Shown here in pieces: positions 1 to 5,896 of a stretch of 6,580 bases of DNA (within the stretch, counting starts at the first letter, position 1; each line of letters opens with the position of its first letter). Source of the DNA: Salinibacterium sp. (GTDB lineage: Bacteria; Actinomycetota; Actinomycetes; Actinomycetales; Microbacteriaceae); assembly GCA_004297555.1 (NCBI GenBank), contig SCSV01000057.1:1-6580 (forward strand), read 5' to 3'. Both the position numbers and the translations under genes were made by a program. Below the pieces are notes generated by a model. It worked only from the letters and a program-made list of their open reading frames with translations, was not told where the DNA came from and made no database searches.

Positions 1-583
1 AACGGGACTTGCCGCCCACGACGCCGACGGCTGGTCGTGCGACGTGATGGCATTCTTCCCGGACGGCCACGAGGCGCTCATTCGCAAGTCCTTTCCACAG
101 CGCGCGTGGGACTATCTCTTCGAGGGTCCCGGTCCCGGCAGCACATTCCTGATGACGCCGCGGCTCGTGCGTTTGGTCAAGGACTCGCTCGCCGCAAATC
201 CCCAAGCACTGAACGCCGATCACGACTGGCTCATTTACGCCGTGTGCCGGGCGCGGGGTTGGCGCTGGCACATCGATGCTGCGCCCCGGCTGCGCTACCG
301 CCAGCACGGTGACAACGTGATGGGCGCCAACGCGGGAATCGGTGCCGCGCGCCAGCGACTGCGCCTGATCCGATCGCACTGGCACCGCAATCAGGCCAAA
401 GCGCTCGCCGAGATCGCGCTCACGATCGACGGCGGCGACCCCGCCTTGGCTTACATGCGGCAACTGCTCGCCGACACCGGGCTGCGGGCGCGCCTCGCCC
501 TCGCCCGACGCGCCTCCTCGCTGCGCCGGCGCCCGCGCGATCAGTGGATCCTCGGCGCGCTCATTGCGGGAGGAATCTGGTGA
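1..583 (+). CDS. Glycosyltransferase family 2 (rhamnosyltransferase-like), C-terminal part
   Basis: The reading frame is open to the left edge (first full codon at base 2), so only about 193 C-terminal residues are visible and the start lies outside the window. Seen: a DHDW motif at visible residues 73-76, followed by RLRYRQHGDNVMG around residues 96-108. This pair, an (H/E)DW-type acidic motif then YRQHxxNxxG, is typical of family-2 glycosyltransferases annotated as rhamnosyltransferases, where the first motif lies near the acceptor or catalytic base site. The N-terminal nucleotide-binding Rossmann part with its DxD motif must be upstream. The tail after about residue 110 is Arg/Ala-rich and probably helical, with no clear membrane segment. 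The stop codon overlaps the GTG start of the GtrA-like gene by 4 nt, so the two are translationally coupled and probably act in the same cell-surface glycan pathway. The donor sugar and acceptor cannot be told from the sequence. Confidence 0.8.
   Translation, partial: TGLAAHDADGWSCDVMAFFPDGHEALIRKSFPQRAWDYLFEGPGPGSTFLMTPRLVRLVKDSLAANPQALNADHDWLIYAVCRARGWRWHIDAAPRLRYRQHGDNVMGANAGIGAARQRLRLIRSHWHRNQAKALAEIALTIDGGDPALAYMRQLLADTGLRARLALARRASSLRRRPRDQWILGALIAGGIW
568..575 (+). promoter_or_regulatory. Shine-Dalgarno site of the GtrA-like gene
   Basis: GGGAGGAA lies inside the end of the glycosyltransferase gene, 4 nt before the GTG at 580. It decides the start: an in-frame GTG at 544 would add 12 residues (Pro/Arg/His-rich) that do not look like a GtrA N-terminus and has no comparable site in front of it. 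Confidence 0.7.
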
Positions 584-1068
584 ACATCGACACGATTCGG
601 CGCCTGCTCGCCCAGTTCGCCCGATTCGGCGCCGTCGGCGCGGTCGGCCTCGTGATCGACGTGTCGCTCTTCAACCTCTTGCGCGCCACGATCCTCGACC
701 CCGCCGTTGTCGCCGAAGGCCCCCTCTTGGCGAAGGTCATTTCAACCGCTGTCGCGATCCTCGCGAACTGGGTGGGCAATCGCTATTGGGCTTTCGCAAA
801 CGAACGGCGCGCGCGCGTGCTTCGCGAGGGAGTGCAGTTCGTGCTCGTGAGCCTCGGCGGCATGGTGATCGGCGTCGCGTGCTTGTGGTTCAGCCGCCAT
901 GTGCTGGGCCAAACCTCGGTGGCCGCCGACAACATCTCTTCGAACGTCATTGGCCTTGGCCTCGGTACGGCCTTCCGGTTCTTGCTCTATCGCAGTTGGG
1001 TCTTCAAGCCCACTACCGTGCGTGCCCCGCTACGGGCGCCCGAGACTTCGGTAGACCCAGCCGGCTGA
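580..1068 (+). CDS. GtrA-like membrane protein
   Basis: This 162-residue protein has four probable membrane helices, at about residues 13-36, 49-69, 83-105 and 117-138. Its size and layout are those of the GtrA family (PF04138). Family hallmarks seen are the RFGAVGAVGLVIDVSLFNLL first helix, the ANWVGNRYWAF segment at the end of helix 2, and FRFLLYRSWVF at the end of helix 4. GtrA proteins are linked to synthesis of cell-surface polysaccharides; some are thought to move polyprenyl-linked sugars across the membrane. The 4-nt overlap with the upstream glycosyltransferase supports such a role here. The start is GTG with a good Shine-Dalgarno site. The last 12 codons and the stop are antisense to the end of ugd, which converges from the other strand. 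The substrate is unknown. Confidence 0.87.
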   Translation: MNIDTIRRLLAQFARFGAVGAVGLVIDVSLFNLLRATILDPAVVAEGPLLAKVISTAVAILANWVGNRYWAFANERRARVLREGVQFVLVSLGGMVIGVACLWFSRHVLGQTSVAADNISSNVIGLGLGTAFRFLLYRSWVFKPTTVRAPLRAPETSVDPAG

Positions 1069-2340
1069 GCGCCACCGCGTCGGGTCGAGGCAGTTGCGAC
1101 CGTCAAGAATGATGCGACCGCTGGCTGCTTCGAACTCCGCCGGGGCAAGATCGCGGTAGAGCTTCCACTCAGTGAGCACGAGCACGACATCAGCACCAGC
1201 GACGGCTTCGCCCACCGTTGGAACATACGAAAGTTCGGGATGCTGGCGCCGCGCCGTTTCGATCGCCTCAGGATCGGTCACGAGAACCACGGCACCCTCC
1301 TTGTGCAGCCGGGATGCCACATCGAGTGACGGCGAGTCGCGCACATCGTCGGAGTCTGGCTTGAATGCGAGGCCGAGCACTGCGATTCGCTTGCCGGCAA
1401 CCGTTCCGCCGAGAGCCTCGCGCGTGAGTTCGACCATGCGGTCGCGGCGCCGCAGGTTGATGGCATCCACCTCGCCGAGGAAGTCGAGGGATGCCCCGAG
1501 CCCGAGTTCCTCGCCGCGAGCGCGGAACGCCCGGATGTCTTTCGGCAGACAGCCTCCGCCGAAACCGAGGCCCGAATTCAGGAACCGCCGACCGATGCGA
1601 GCGTCGTGACCGATCGCATCCGCAAGCTGGGTCACGTCAGCACCAGTTGCTTCGGCAATCTCCGCCATCGCGTTAATGAACGAGATCTTAGTTGCCAGAA
1701 ACGCGTTCGCAGAGACCTTGACGAGTTCGGCGGTGGCGTAGTCGGTGACAATGCGCGGTGTGTTCGCGGCGAGCGCGGTGGCATACACCTCATCGAGGAG
1801 GCGCGCTGCCCGCTCGCCCTCTACGCCCGCAGGCACGCCATAGACGAGGCGATCCGGAGTCAGCGTGTCATTGACGGCGAAGCCTTCCCGCAGAAACTCC
1901 GGATTCCAGGCCAGGGTGGCCTGTGGCGCGGTTTCCGCCAGGATTTCCGCAAGCCTCGCGGCAGTGCCGATTGGGACCGTGGACTTGCCGACGACGAGCG
2001 AACCATCAGCGAGGTGGGGCACGACAGCCGCGAATGCCGCGTCAACGAAGCGCAGATCGGCAGCATGTCCGCCATCTTTCTGGGGTGTGCCGACCGCTAT
2101 GAAGTGCACTTGCGCATCGGCGATTCCTGGCATGTCGGTCGTGAACCGCAGTCGCCCGGTCGCGCCTGCTGACACCAATAGCTCTGGCAGACCCGGTTCG
2201 AAGAATGGCGCCCGGCCCTCTGCCAGCGCGTCGATCTTGGCCTGGTCTACGTCGACGCCAACAACCTCATGACCGAGTTCCGCCATGCATGCAGCGTGGA
2301 CCGCCCCGAGATAGCCGCAACCGATGACCGATATTTTCAT
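1030..2340 (-). CDS. ugd: UDP-glucose 6-dehydrogenase
   Basis: This 436-residue enzyme oxidises UDP-glucose twice with NAD+ to give UDP-glucuronate, a cytoplasmic precursor for acidic polysaccharides and for UDP-xylose or UDP-galacturonate. Seen: N-terminal Rossmann motif GCGYLG (7-12), GTPQ (84-87), NPEFLREG (146-153), AELVKVSANAF with Lys208 and Asn212, and GFGGGCLPKD (259-268) with the catalytic Cys264 and Asp268. These line up with Lys204, Asn208, Cys260 and Asp264 of the Streptococcus pyogenes enzyme. The C-terminal UDP-binding domain begins with GKRIAVLGLAFKPDSDDVRDSPS (about 316-338). The length is normal and nothing appears missing. I chose ATG at 2340 over the TTG at 2343 because a GGAG site lies 7 nt before it and the Rossmann strand follows at once. 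A GDP-mannose dehydrogenase is the nearest alternative family, but the residues above favour UDP-glucose. The gene lies beside a glycosyltransferase and GtrA, which fits glycan synthesis. Confidence 0.93.
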   Translation of the reverse strand: MKISVIGCGYLGAVHAACMAELGHEVVGVDVDQAKIDALAEGRAPFFEPGLPELLVSAGATGRLRFTTDMPGIADAQVHFIAVGTPQKDGGHAADLRFVDAAFAAVVPHLADGSLVVGKSTVPIGTAARLAEILAETAPQATLAWNPEFLREGFAVNDTLTPDRLVYGVPAGVEGERAARLLDEVYATALAANTPRIVTDYATAELVKVSANAFLATKISFINAMAEIAEATGADVTQLADAIGHDARIGRRFLNSGLGFGGGCLPKDIRAFRARGEELGLGASLDFLGEVDAINLRRRDRMVELTREALGGTVAGKRIAVLGLAFKPDSDDVRDSPSLDVASRLHKEGAVVLVTDPEAIETARRQHPELSYVPTVGEAVAGADVVLVLTEWKLYRDLAPAEFEAASGRIILDGRNCLDPTRWRSAGWVYRSLGRP

Positions 2341-2425
2341 CAAGACTCTCCATTAATCGCCACTGGCGGCGCACCGGAACTATCCTAGGGAGTTGGCGCT
2401 GACGCAAATGCGCACGCCTCCAGTG
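2341..2425 (-). promoter_or_regulatory. Intergenic region with probable ugd promoter and ribosome site
   Basis: On the - strand, TAGGAT at 2387-2382 fits an actinobacterial -10 box and GGAG at 2351-2348 is the Shine-Dalgarno site of ugd, leaving a leader of about 35 nt. No good -35 box is seen (CATTTG at 2410-2405 has the right spacing but a poor match). Just upstream, 2395-2418 can fold as GGCG/CGCC around CGCA-AA-TGCG with an internal loop. It has no T-rich tail, so it is at best a weak terminator for the PH-domain gene that ends at 2426, and read-through into ugd is possible. Confidence 0.4.
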
Positions 2426-2953
2426 CTAGCTCCAGTCGCCGATCTGGCCAGTTTCGGTCGATTCACGCCGACGCCCCAGCGCCGTGGTGTGCTGGCTGTG
2501 TTCCATCAGGTCGTGCAGCGCGGCCTGCACCAGATCTGCCGAAGGAACGTCGCGTAAGACCACGGGCTTCTCCATGCCGGTGTTGATCAGAACATCTCCA
2601 CTGCCGAACATCGTTTGCAGGGAGTTCTGGCGCACCGTGATGTCGTAGCCGCGACTGTGTAGCAACTCCTGGCGCGTGCGCACGAATACGCCGTTGCGCA
2701 ACACGATCCTGCGGGTCGTAATCGTGTAATTGCAGGCGAGCCACGAACACAGCGGCAACAGCCAGCCGATCACGATCACCACAAGGCCGATGCCAAGCAG
2801 TCCCAGCTGCTGCCACGCTACGGTGGGGATTCCCACGAAGTAGCCGACCGCCCCTGCGACCGCCACAAGAAGCACCCCGGGCCAGAACAGCATTCGAGCG
2901 TGCGGCCTCAATCGCGCGACGATTGTCTCGCGGCTCAGACCCTCAGTGGACAT
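2426..2953 (-). CDS. PH-domain membrane protein (bPH_2/DUF304-like)
   Basis: This 175-residue protein has a short cytoplasmic N-terminus with basic residues, two adjacent hydrophobic segments at about 22-42 and 48-71, then one soluble domain. The soluble part contains YTITTRRIVLRNGVFVRTRQELLHSRGYDITVRQNSLQTMFGSGDVLINTG (76-126), the strand pattern of the bacterial PH domain family bPH_2 (formerly DUF304). The molecular role of these proteins is not settled. The tail (152-175) is polar and probably disordered. ATG is 3 nt after the birA stop codon, so translation is probably coupled; TGAGG just before the ATG is too close to be a normal Shine-Dalgarno site. A homologue next to birA is found at the equivalent place in mycobacteria (Rv3278c, from memory), so the pairing is conserved, but I see nothing that explains it. 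Confidence 0.83.
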   Translation of the reverse strand: MSTEGLSRETIVARLRPHARMLFWPGVLLVAVAGAVGYFVGIPTVAWQQLGLLGIGLVVIVIGWLLPLCSWLACNYTITTRRIVLRNGVFVRTRQELLHSRGYDITVRQNSLQTMFGSGDVLINTGMEKPVVLRDVPSADLVQAALHDLMEHSQHTTALGRRRESTETGQIGDWS

Positions 2954-2956
2954 GCC

Positions 2957-3742
2957 TCATTCATACCGCAGGTGCGTTACGTCGCCGGCTGCGACCGGGG
3001 CGAGCCGGTCATCCGCCATCGAACGCACCATGAGACGACCCGCGCCATCCATTCCTTCGGCCACGCCGAACAGCGTGCTGCCGTCAGGCAACTCGACTTT
3101 CACGTTGCGGCCGATCGTTCCGCAGGCCCGCGTGATCTCGACGGCTAGGCCGGAGCCGGTTGCATCAAGTCCCGCTGCCGTGAAGCGACCGTAAAGATCG
3201 CTGAGGTTCGACAGGTAGGTGGCGAGGGCGACATCCACGAGCTGATCGGCGGGTGCGCCATTGAGGGTCAGCGAGGTCGCCACCGGCGTGGGCAACTCTT
3301 CAGCAGTCATCGTGAGATTGAGCCCGGCACCGAGCACCACGGCACCCGCAGGGACAAGTTCGGCGAGAATCCCCGCCACTTTGAGACCGTCGATGTGCAC
3401 GTCGTTGGGCCACTTGAGCGAGACAGCGTGGTCGGTCACGAGTGCGTCGACCGTGCGCGTCATCGCGAGCCCGGCGAGCAAGGGCAGCCAGCCGAGGGCA
3501 TCCTGCGGCGCTGGTCCGGGCTTCAACAGCACAGAAACGGCGATCGTCGTGCCCGCAGGCGCAACCCACTCCCGCCCGAGACGGCCCTTGCCCGCTGTCT
3601 GGTTCGTCGTTGCGAGAACCGTGAAATCTGGCTGCTCAGCAGCGGATGCCCGAGCCGCGAGTTCCACATTGGTCGAGCCGATCTCGGTCAGAAAGTCGAA
3701 ATTCGGCGCGACGGCCTGGGTGCGTGGAAGGTGCATCTCCAC
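2957..3742 (-). CDS. birA: Biotin--[acetyl-CoA carboxylase] ligase
   Basis: The protein has 261 residues from GTG at 3742, or 259 from ATG at 3736. It activates biotin with ATP to biotinyl-AMP and attaches it to the lysine of biotin carboxyl carrier domains. Seen: STN (23-25), the adenylate-binding loop QTAGKGRLGREW (48-59, equivalent to GRGRRGR of E. coli BirA), KWPNDV (110-115), the KVAGIL segment with its conserved lysine (121-126), GLNL (140-143), and a small C-terminal domain (about 205-261) ending GDVTHLR. There is no N-terminal winged helix, so this is a class I ligase that should not bind DNA as a repressor. It is the first gene of a two-gene operon with the PH-domain protein and diverges from the carboxylase genes, whose alpha partner it would biotinylate. 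The start is uncertain: GTG has no Shine-Dalgarno site, and the GGAG before ATG touches it. Confidence 0.93.
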   Translation of the reverse strand: MEMHLPRTQAVAPNFDFLTEIGSTNVELAARASAAEQPDFTVLATTNQTAGKGRLGREWVAPAGTTIAVSVLLKPGPAPQDALGWLPLLAGLAMTRTVDALVTDHAVSLKWPNDVHIDGLKVAGILAELVPAGAVVLGAGLNLTMTAEELPTPVATSLTLNGAPADQLVDVALATYLSNLSDLYGRFTAAGLDATGSGLAVEITRACGTIGRNVKVELPDGSTLFGVAEGMDGAGRLMVRSMADDRLAPVAAGDVTHLRYE

Positions 3743-3764
3743 AGGCTAGACCGCACAATATGTG
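3734..3764 (-). promoter_or_regulatory. Candidate birA promoter, two alternatives
   Basis: Two -10 candidates read leftwards. TATTGT at 3760-3755 would give a 5' leader of a few bases before GTG 3742. TAGCCT at 3748-3743 is followed by 6 nt and then ATG at 3736, the spacing of a leaderless start. Neither has a clear -35 box. TATTGT lies within a small palindrome, CACA-ATA-TGTG at 3754-3764. Confidence 0.35.
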
Positions 3765-3775
3765 TGATTCCACCA

Positions 3776-3815
3776 ACGACATGCGGCACTGTGTAGTGGG
3801 TAAAGTGACACAGTG
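3776..3815 (+). promoter_or_regulatory. Leaderless promoter of the carboxylase beta gene
   Basis: TAAAGT at 3801-3806 is a good -10 box (TANNNT) and ends exactly 6 nt before the GTG at 3813, so transcription should begin at or next to the start codon. There is no Shine-Dalgarno sequence in the 25 nt before GTG. ACGACA at 3776-3781 matches four of six -35 positions but with a long 19-nt spacer. Leaderless starts are common in actinobacteria, which fits. Confidence 0.6.
3787..3815. repeat. Perfect 8-bp inverted repeat over the beta-subunit promoter (candidate operator)
   Basis: CACTGTGT at 3787-3794 and ACACAGTG at 3808-3815 are exact reverse complements with a 13-nt spacer that contains the whole -10 box; the right arm includes the GTG start codon. 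The arm centres are 21 bp apart, two helical turns, so a dimeric regulator could hold both arms on one face of the DNA and block RNA polymerase. The regulator is unknown; BirA here lacks a DNA-binding domain, so it is not the candidate. Confidence 0.5.
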
Positions 3816-5408
3816 ATCGCAGAAAACACCCCCGACCTGTCCACGACCGCCGGCCGAATCGCCGACCTCAAGGTCAGATACCACGAAGCCGTCACCGCAA
3901 GCGGCGAGGCTGCCATCGAGAAGCAGCACTCGCGCGGCAAGAAGACTGCTCGCGAACGCATCGATCAATTGCTCGACCACGGGTCGTTCGTCGAACTCGA
4001 CGAGTTCGTGCGCCACCGCACTCACGCGTTCGGCATGGACCGCAATCGGCCCTACGGCGACGCGGTTGTCACTGGTCTCGGCACGATTCACGGCCGCCAA
4101 GTCGCGATCTACTCGCAAGACTTCACGATCTTCGGCGGCTCGCTCGGCGAGGTCGCGGGCGAGAAGATCATCAAGGTCATGGACCACGCGATCAAGACCG
4201 GCGTTCCGATCATCGGGATGCTCGACTCAGGCGGCGCGCGCATCCAGGAGGGCGTCGTCGCCCTCGGCAAGTACGGCGAGATCTTCCGCCGCAACACCCA
4301 GGCTTCCGGAGTCATCCCGCAGATCTCGATCATCATGGGGCCTGCCGCCGGTGGCGCCGTGTACTCCCCGGCACTTACTGACTTCGTGATCATGGTCGAC
4401 AAGACTTCCCAGATGTTCGTCACTGGACCCGATGTGATCAAGACGGTCACCGGTGAAGACGTCGGCATGGAAGAACTCGGTGGCGCGCTCACCCACAACA
4501 AGATCTCCGGTGTCGCTCACTACCTGGCGAGCGACGAAGACGATGCACTCGATTACGCACGCACCCTGGTCGGATTCCTTCCTGACAACAACCTCGCCGA
4601 GCAGCCTGTCTATGAGAGCGAGGTCGAGCTCGAGATCACCGACGAGGACCGCAAGCTCAACACGATCATCCCCGATAGCCCGAACCAGCCCTACGACGTC
4701 ACGACGATCATCGAGCACATCGTGGATAACGGGGACTTTCTCGAGACCCAACCGCTCTTCGCCCCCAACATCGTGGTGGGCTTCGGACGGGTCGAAGGCC
4801 GCACTGTCGGCATCATCGCCAACCAGCCGAGCTCCATGGCCGGCACACTCAACATTGAGGCCGGCGAGAAAGCGGCCCGTTTCGTGCGCTTCTGCGACGC
4901 ATTCAGCATCCCGATTCTCACGCTCGTCGATGTGCCCGGCTACCTTCCCGGCACCGACCAGGAATGGACCGGCGTGATTCGCCGTGGCGCCAAGTTGCTC
5001 TATGCCTACGCAGAGGCAACCGTTCCGCTGGTGACTGTCATCACTCGAAAGGCCTACGGCGGGGCCTACATCGTCATGGGCTCGAAACAGCTCGGGGCGG
5101 ACCTCAACTACGCCTGGCCCACCGCTGAGATCGCCGTGATGGGCGGCCAGGGTGCGGTCAACATCCTGTTCCGCAACGAGATCAAGCAAGCGGAAGCCGC
5201 GGGCGAAGACGTTGCTGAGGTGCGCACACGGCTGGCCAACGAGTACACCTACAACGTGGCATCCCCGTTCTTGGCGGCAGAACGCGGCGAGCTCGACGGC
5301 ATCATCGAGCCGGCGAGCACACGAGTCGCGATCATCAAGGCGCTGCGCGCGCTGCGGACCAAGCGCGCGAGCATGCCGCCCAAGAAGCACGGAAACATCC
5401 CGCTGTGA
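3813..5408 (+). CDS. Acyl-CoA carboxylase, carboxyltransferase beta subunit (AccD5/PccB/AccB family)
   Basis: This 531-residue subunit transfers CO2 from carboxybiotin on the alpha chain to acetyl- or propionyl-CoA, giving malonyl- or methylmalonyl-CoA for lipid synthesis. The length is normal. It has two crotonase-like halves. Seen: DSGGARIQEG (138-147), GPAAGGAVYSPALTDF (176-191) with oxyanion-hole Gly180-Gly181, NQPSSMAGTLNIEAGEKAARFVRFCDAF (337-364), DVPGYLPG (373-380), the second oxyanion hole in RKAYGGAYIVMGSK (Gly417-Ala418), and AWPTAEIAVMGGQGAVNIL (434-452). There is no zinc-finger N-terminus, so it is not the AccD type of E. coli. Residue 420 is Ile. In Streptomyces coelicolor the equivalent position is Asp422 in PccB and Ile420 in AccB, and it controls substrate choice, so acetyl-CoA as well as propionyl-CoA is likely used. 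GTG is the only suitable start. The epsilon gene overlaps its stop; the alpha chain is elsewhere. Confidence 0.95.
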   Translation: MIAENTPDLSTTAGRIADLKVRYHEAVTASGEAAIEKQHSRGKKTARERIDQLLDHGSFVELDEFVRHRTHAFGMDRNRPYGDAVVTGLGTIHGRQVAIYSQDFTIFGGSLGEVAGEKIIKVMDHAIKTGVPIIGMLDSGGARIQEGVVALGKYGEIFRRNTQASGVIPQISIIMGPAAGGAVYSPALTDFVIMVDKTSQMFVTGPDVIKTVTGEDVGMEELGGALTHNKISGVAHYLASDEDDALDYARTLVGFLPDNNLAEQPVYESEVELEITDEDRKLNTIIPDSPNQPYDVTTIIEHIVDNGDFLETQPLFAPNIVVGFGRVEGRTVGIIANQPSSMAGTLNIEAGEKAARFVRFCDAFSIPILTLVDVPGYLPGTDQEWTGVIRRGAKLLYAYAEATVPLVTVITRKAYGGAYIVMGSKQLGADLNYAWPTAEIAVMGGQGAVNILFRNEIKQAEAAGEDVAEVRTRLANEYTYNVASPFLAAERGELDGIIEPASTRVAIIKALRALRTKRASMPPKKHGNIPL

Positions 5409-5623
5409 TCGACGAAACACCCATCGAGGTGCAGATCGTCTCGCGCAGTGCGGACACGGAGGACGCCGCCGCGGTCACTTCGGTGCTGCGCGCCGCCCTC
5501 ACTGAAGTCGCGCTCAATGAGGCCGATAATCGAGTGACGGTTTCGGCCTGGCAAAGCAGCCAGCGCCCGGTGCGTGAACCGGTAATCCCGGGCCCAGGAG
5601 CCTGGCGAAACTTCTCCGGTTGA
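5405..5623 (+). CDS. Acyl-CoA carboxylase epsilon subunit
   Basis: This 72-residue protein starts at GTG 5405, which overlaps the beta-subunit stop codon by 4 nt. The N-terminal half has a short strand (VQIVSRSA, 9-16) and a helix that starts with the acidic TEDAAAV and runs to about residue 38. A Trp follows at 49, and the C-terminus carries PGPGAWRNFSG (62-72). The strand-helix start and the terminal GPGAWR motif are those of the actinobacterial ACC epsilon family (PF13822; AccE/PccE). In Streptomyces and Mycobacterium this small subunit binds the beta hexamer and stimulates or is needed for full carboxylase activity with the alpha chain. A weak GGAAA at 5391-5395 may help, but translational coupling to the beta gene probably sets the level. 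Its place directly after the beta gene makes the call secure despite its small size. Confidence 0.88.
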   Translation: MIDETPIEVQIVSRSADTEDAAAVTSVLRAALTEVALNEADNRVTVSAWQSSQRPVREPVIPGPGAWRNFSG

Positions 5624-5629
5624 GAACCC

Positions 5630-5690
5630 CACCAATGGGGGGCAAACCGCAAAATGTACCCCGATTGGGTGCCCTTTTGCTCCATTTTGC
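5630..5690 (+). other. Predicted H-type pseudoknot after the epsilon stop codon
   Basis: Stem 1 pairs 5630-5640 with 5659-5671: CACC/GGTG, AAT/ATT and GGGG/CCCC, 11 pairs with G5663 and G5667 bulged. The octamer GCAAAATG at 5649-5656 lies in its loop and is the exact reverse complement of CATTTTGC at 5683-5690, giving stem 2. The connecting loops are 8, 2 and 11 nt, lengths that suit an H-type pseudoknot. A competing pairing exists between GCAAAA (5649-5654) and TTTTGC (5675-5680). It begins 7 nt after the epsilon stop codon. Confidence 0.4.
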
Positions 5691-5715
5691 CGCCAAAAAC
5701 CACGAAATCCGTCCC

Positions 5716-5760
5716 CCGAGGGTCCCCCAAAGATAGGACTTTCCTGAATAGTTCTCTCGG
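5716..5760 (+). repeat. Imperfect stem with small internal hairpin
   Basis: CCGAGGG at 5716-5722 can pair with CTCTCGG at 5754-5760 (7 pairs, one G-U). Inside it AGGA at 5735-5738 and TCCT at 5742-5745 form a 4-bp hairpin. An alternative is GGTCC (5721-5725) with GGACC (5759-5763). These are short arms and could be chance. Confidence 0.25.
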
Positions 5761-5782
5761 ACCAGAATATTAACCGCAAGGT

Positions 5783-5806
5783 GTGTCTCTTCGAAAAGAA
5801 CGACAC
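5783..5806 (+). repeat. Bulged hairpin with CGAA loop
   Basis: GTGTC (5783-5787) pairs with GACAC (5802-5806), and TCTT (5788-5791) pairs with AAGA (5796-5799), leaving a CGAA loop and a 2-nt bulge (5800-5801). Nine pairs in all; moderately stable. Confidence 0.35.
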
Positions 5807-5809
5807 CGT

Positions 5810-5839
5810 CATTGGCCGACTAGGGTAAGCGGGCCAATG
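5810..5839. repeat. Perfect 8-bp inverted repeat around a TAGGGT box
   Basis: CATTGGCC (5810-5817) and GGCCAATG (5832-5839) are exact reverse complements with a 14-nt spacer. The spacer contains TAGGGT at 5821-5826, a plausible actinobacterial -10 box for a transcript starting near 5833; no convincing -35 box is seen. The layout copies that of the beta-subunit promoter (8-bp arms, 13-nt spacer, -10 inside), although the arm sequences differ. It may be an operator or simply an RNA stem. Confidence 0.4.
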
Positions 5840-5848
5840 CAGTGGGGG

Positions 5849-5885
5849 CGAGTCAGGGCGATATTCGGGTTATCGCCCTGACTCG
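5849..5885 (+). repeat. 15-bp perfect stem-loop
   Basis: Bases 5849-5863 and 5871-5885 are exact reverse complements around a 7-nt loop, TTCGGGT. The following bases, GAATTTCC, are only weakly T-rich, so this is not a good terminator by itself. It sits 11 nt before the terminator hairpin and would be the main body of a short RNA or a first block in a double terminator. Confidence 0.65.
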
Positions 5886-5896
5886 GAATTTCCAGT

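Noticed and set aside
1172..2272. Several + strand open frames opposite ugd
   Set aside because: Low-complexity Ser/Arg/Ala-rich translations, no ribosome sites, and the opposite strand encodes a complete Ugd with all catalytic residues.
2395..2418. Intrinsic terminator after the PH-domain gene
   Set aside because: The stem is short with an internal loop and no T-tract follows on the - strand; kept only as a note in the intergenic entry.
2957..3742. BirA as repressor of the carboxylase promoter
   Set aside because: The protein begins directly at the catalytic domain and lacks the winged-helix DNA-binding domain of class II ligases.
4227..5420. 397-codon open frame on the - strand opposite the beta-subunit gene
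   Set aside because: It is a shadow of codon bias in a GC-rich gene. Its translation is rich in Asp, Arg, His and Val without any domain, while the + strand gene matches a known family along its full length.
5249..5812. 187-codon - strand frame reaching into the gap after the epsilon gene
   Set aside because: Most of it is antisense to the beta and epsilon genes, the gap part lies across the inverted repeats, and no domain or ribosome site is seen.
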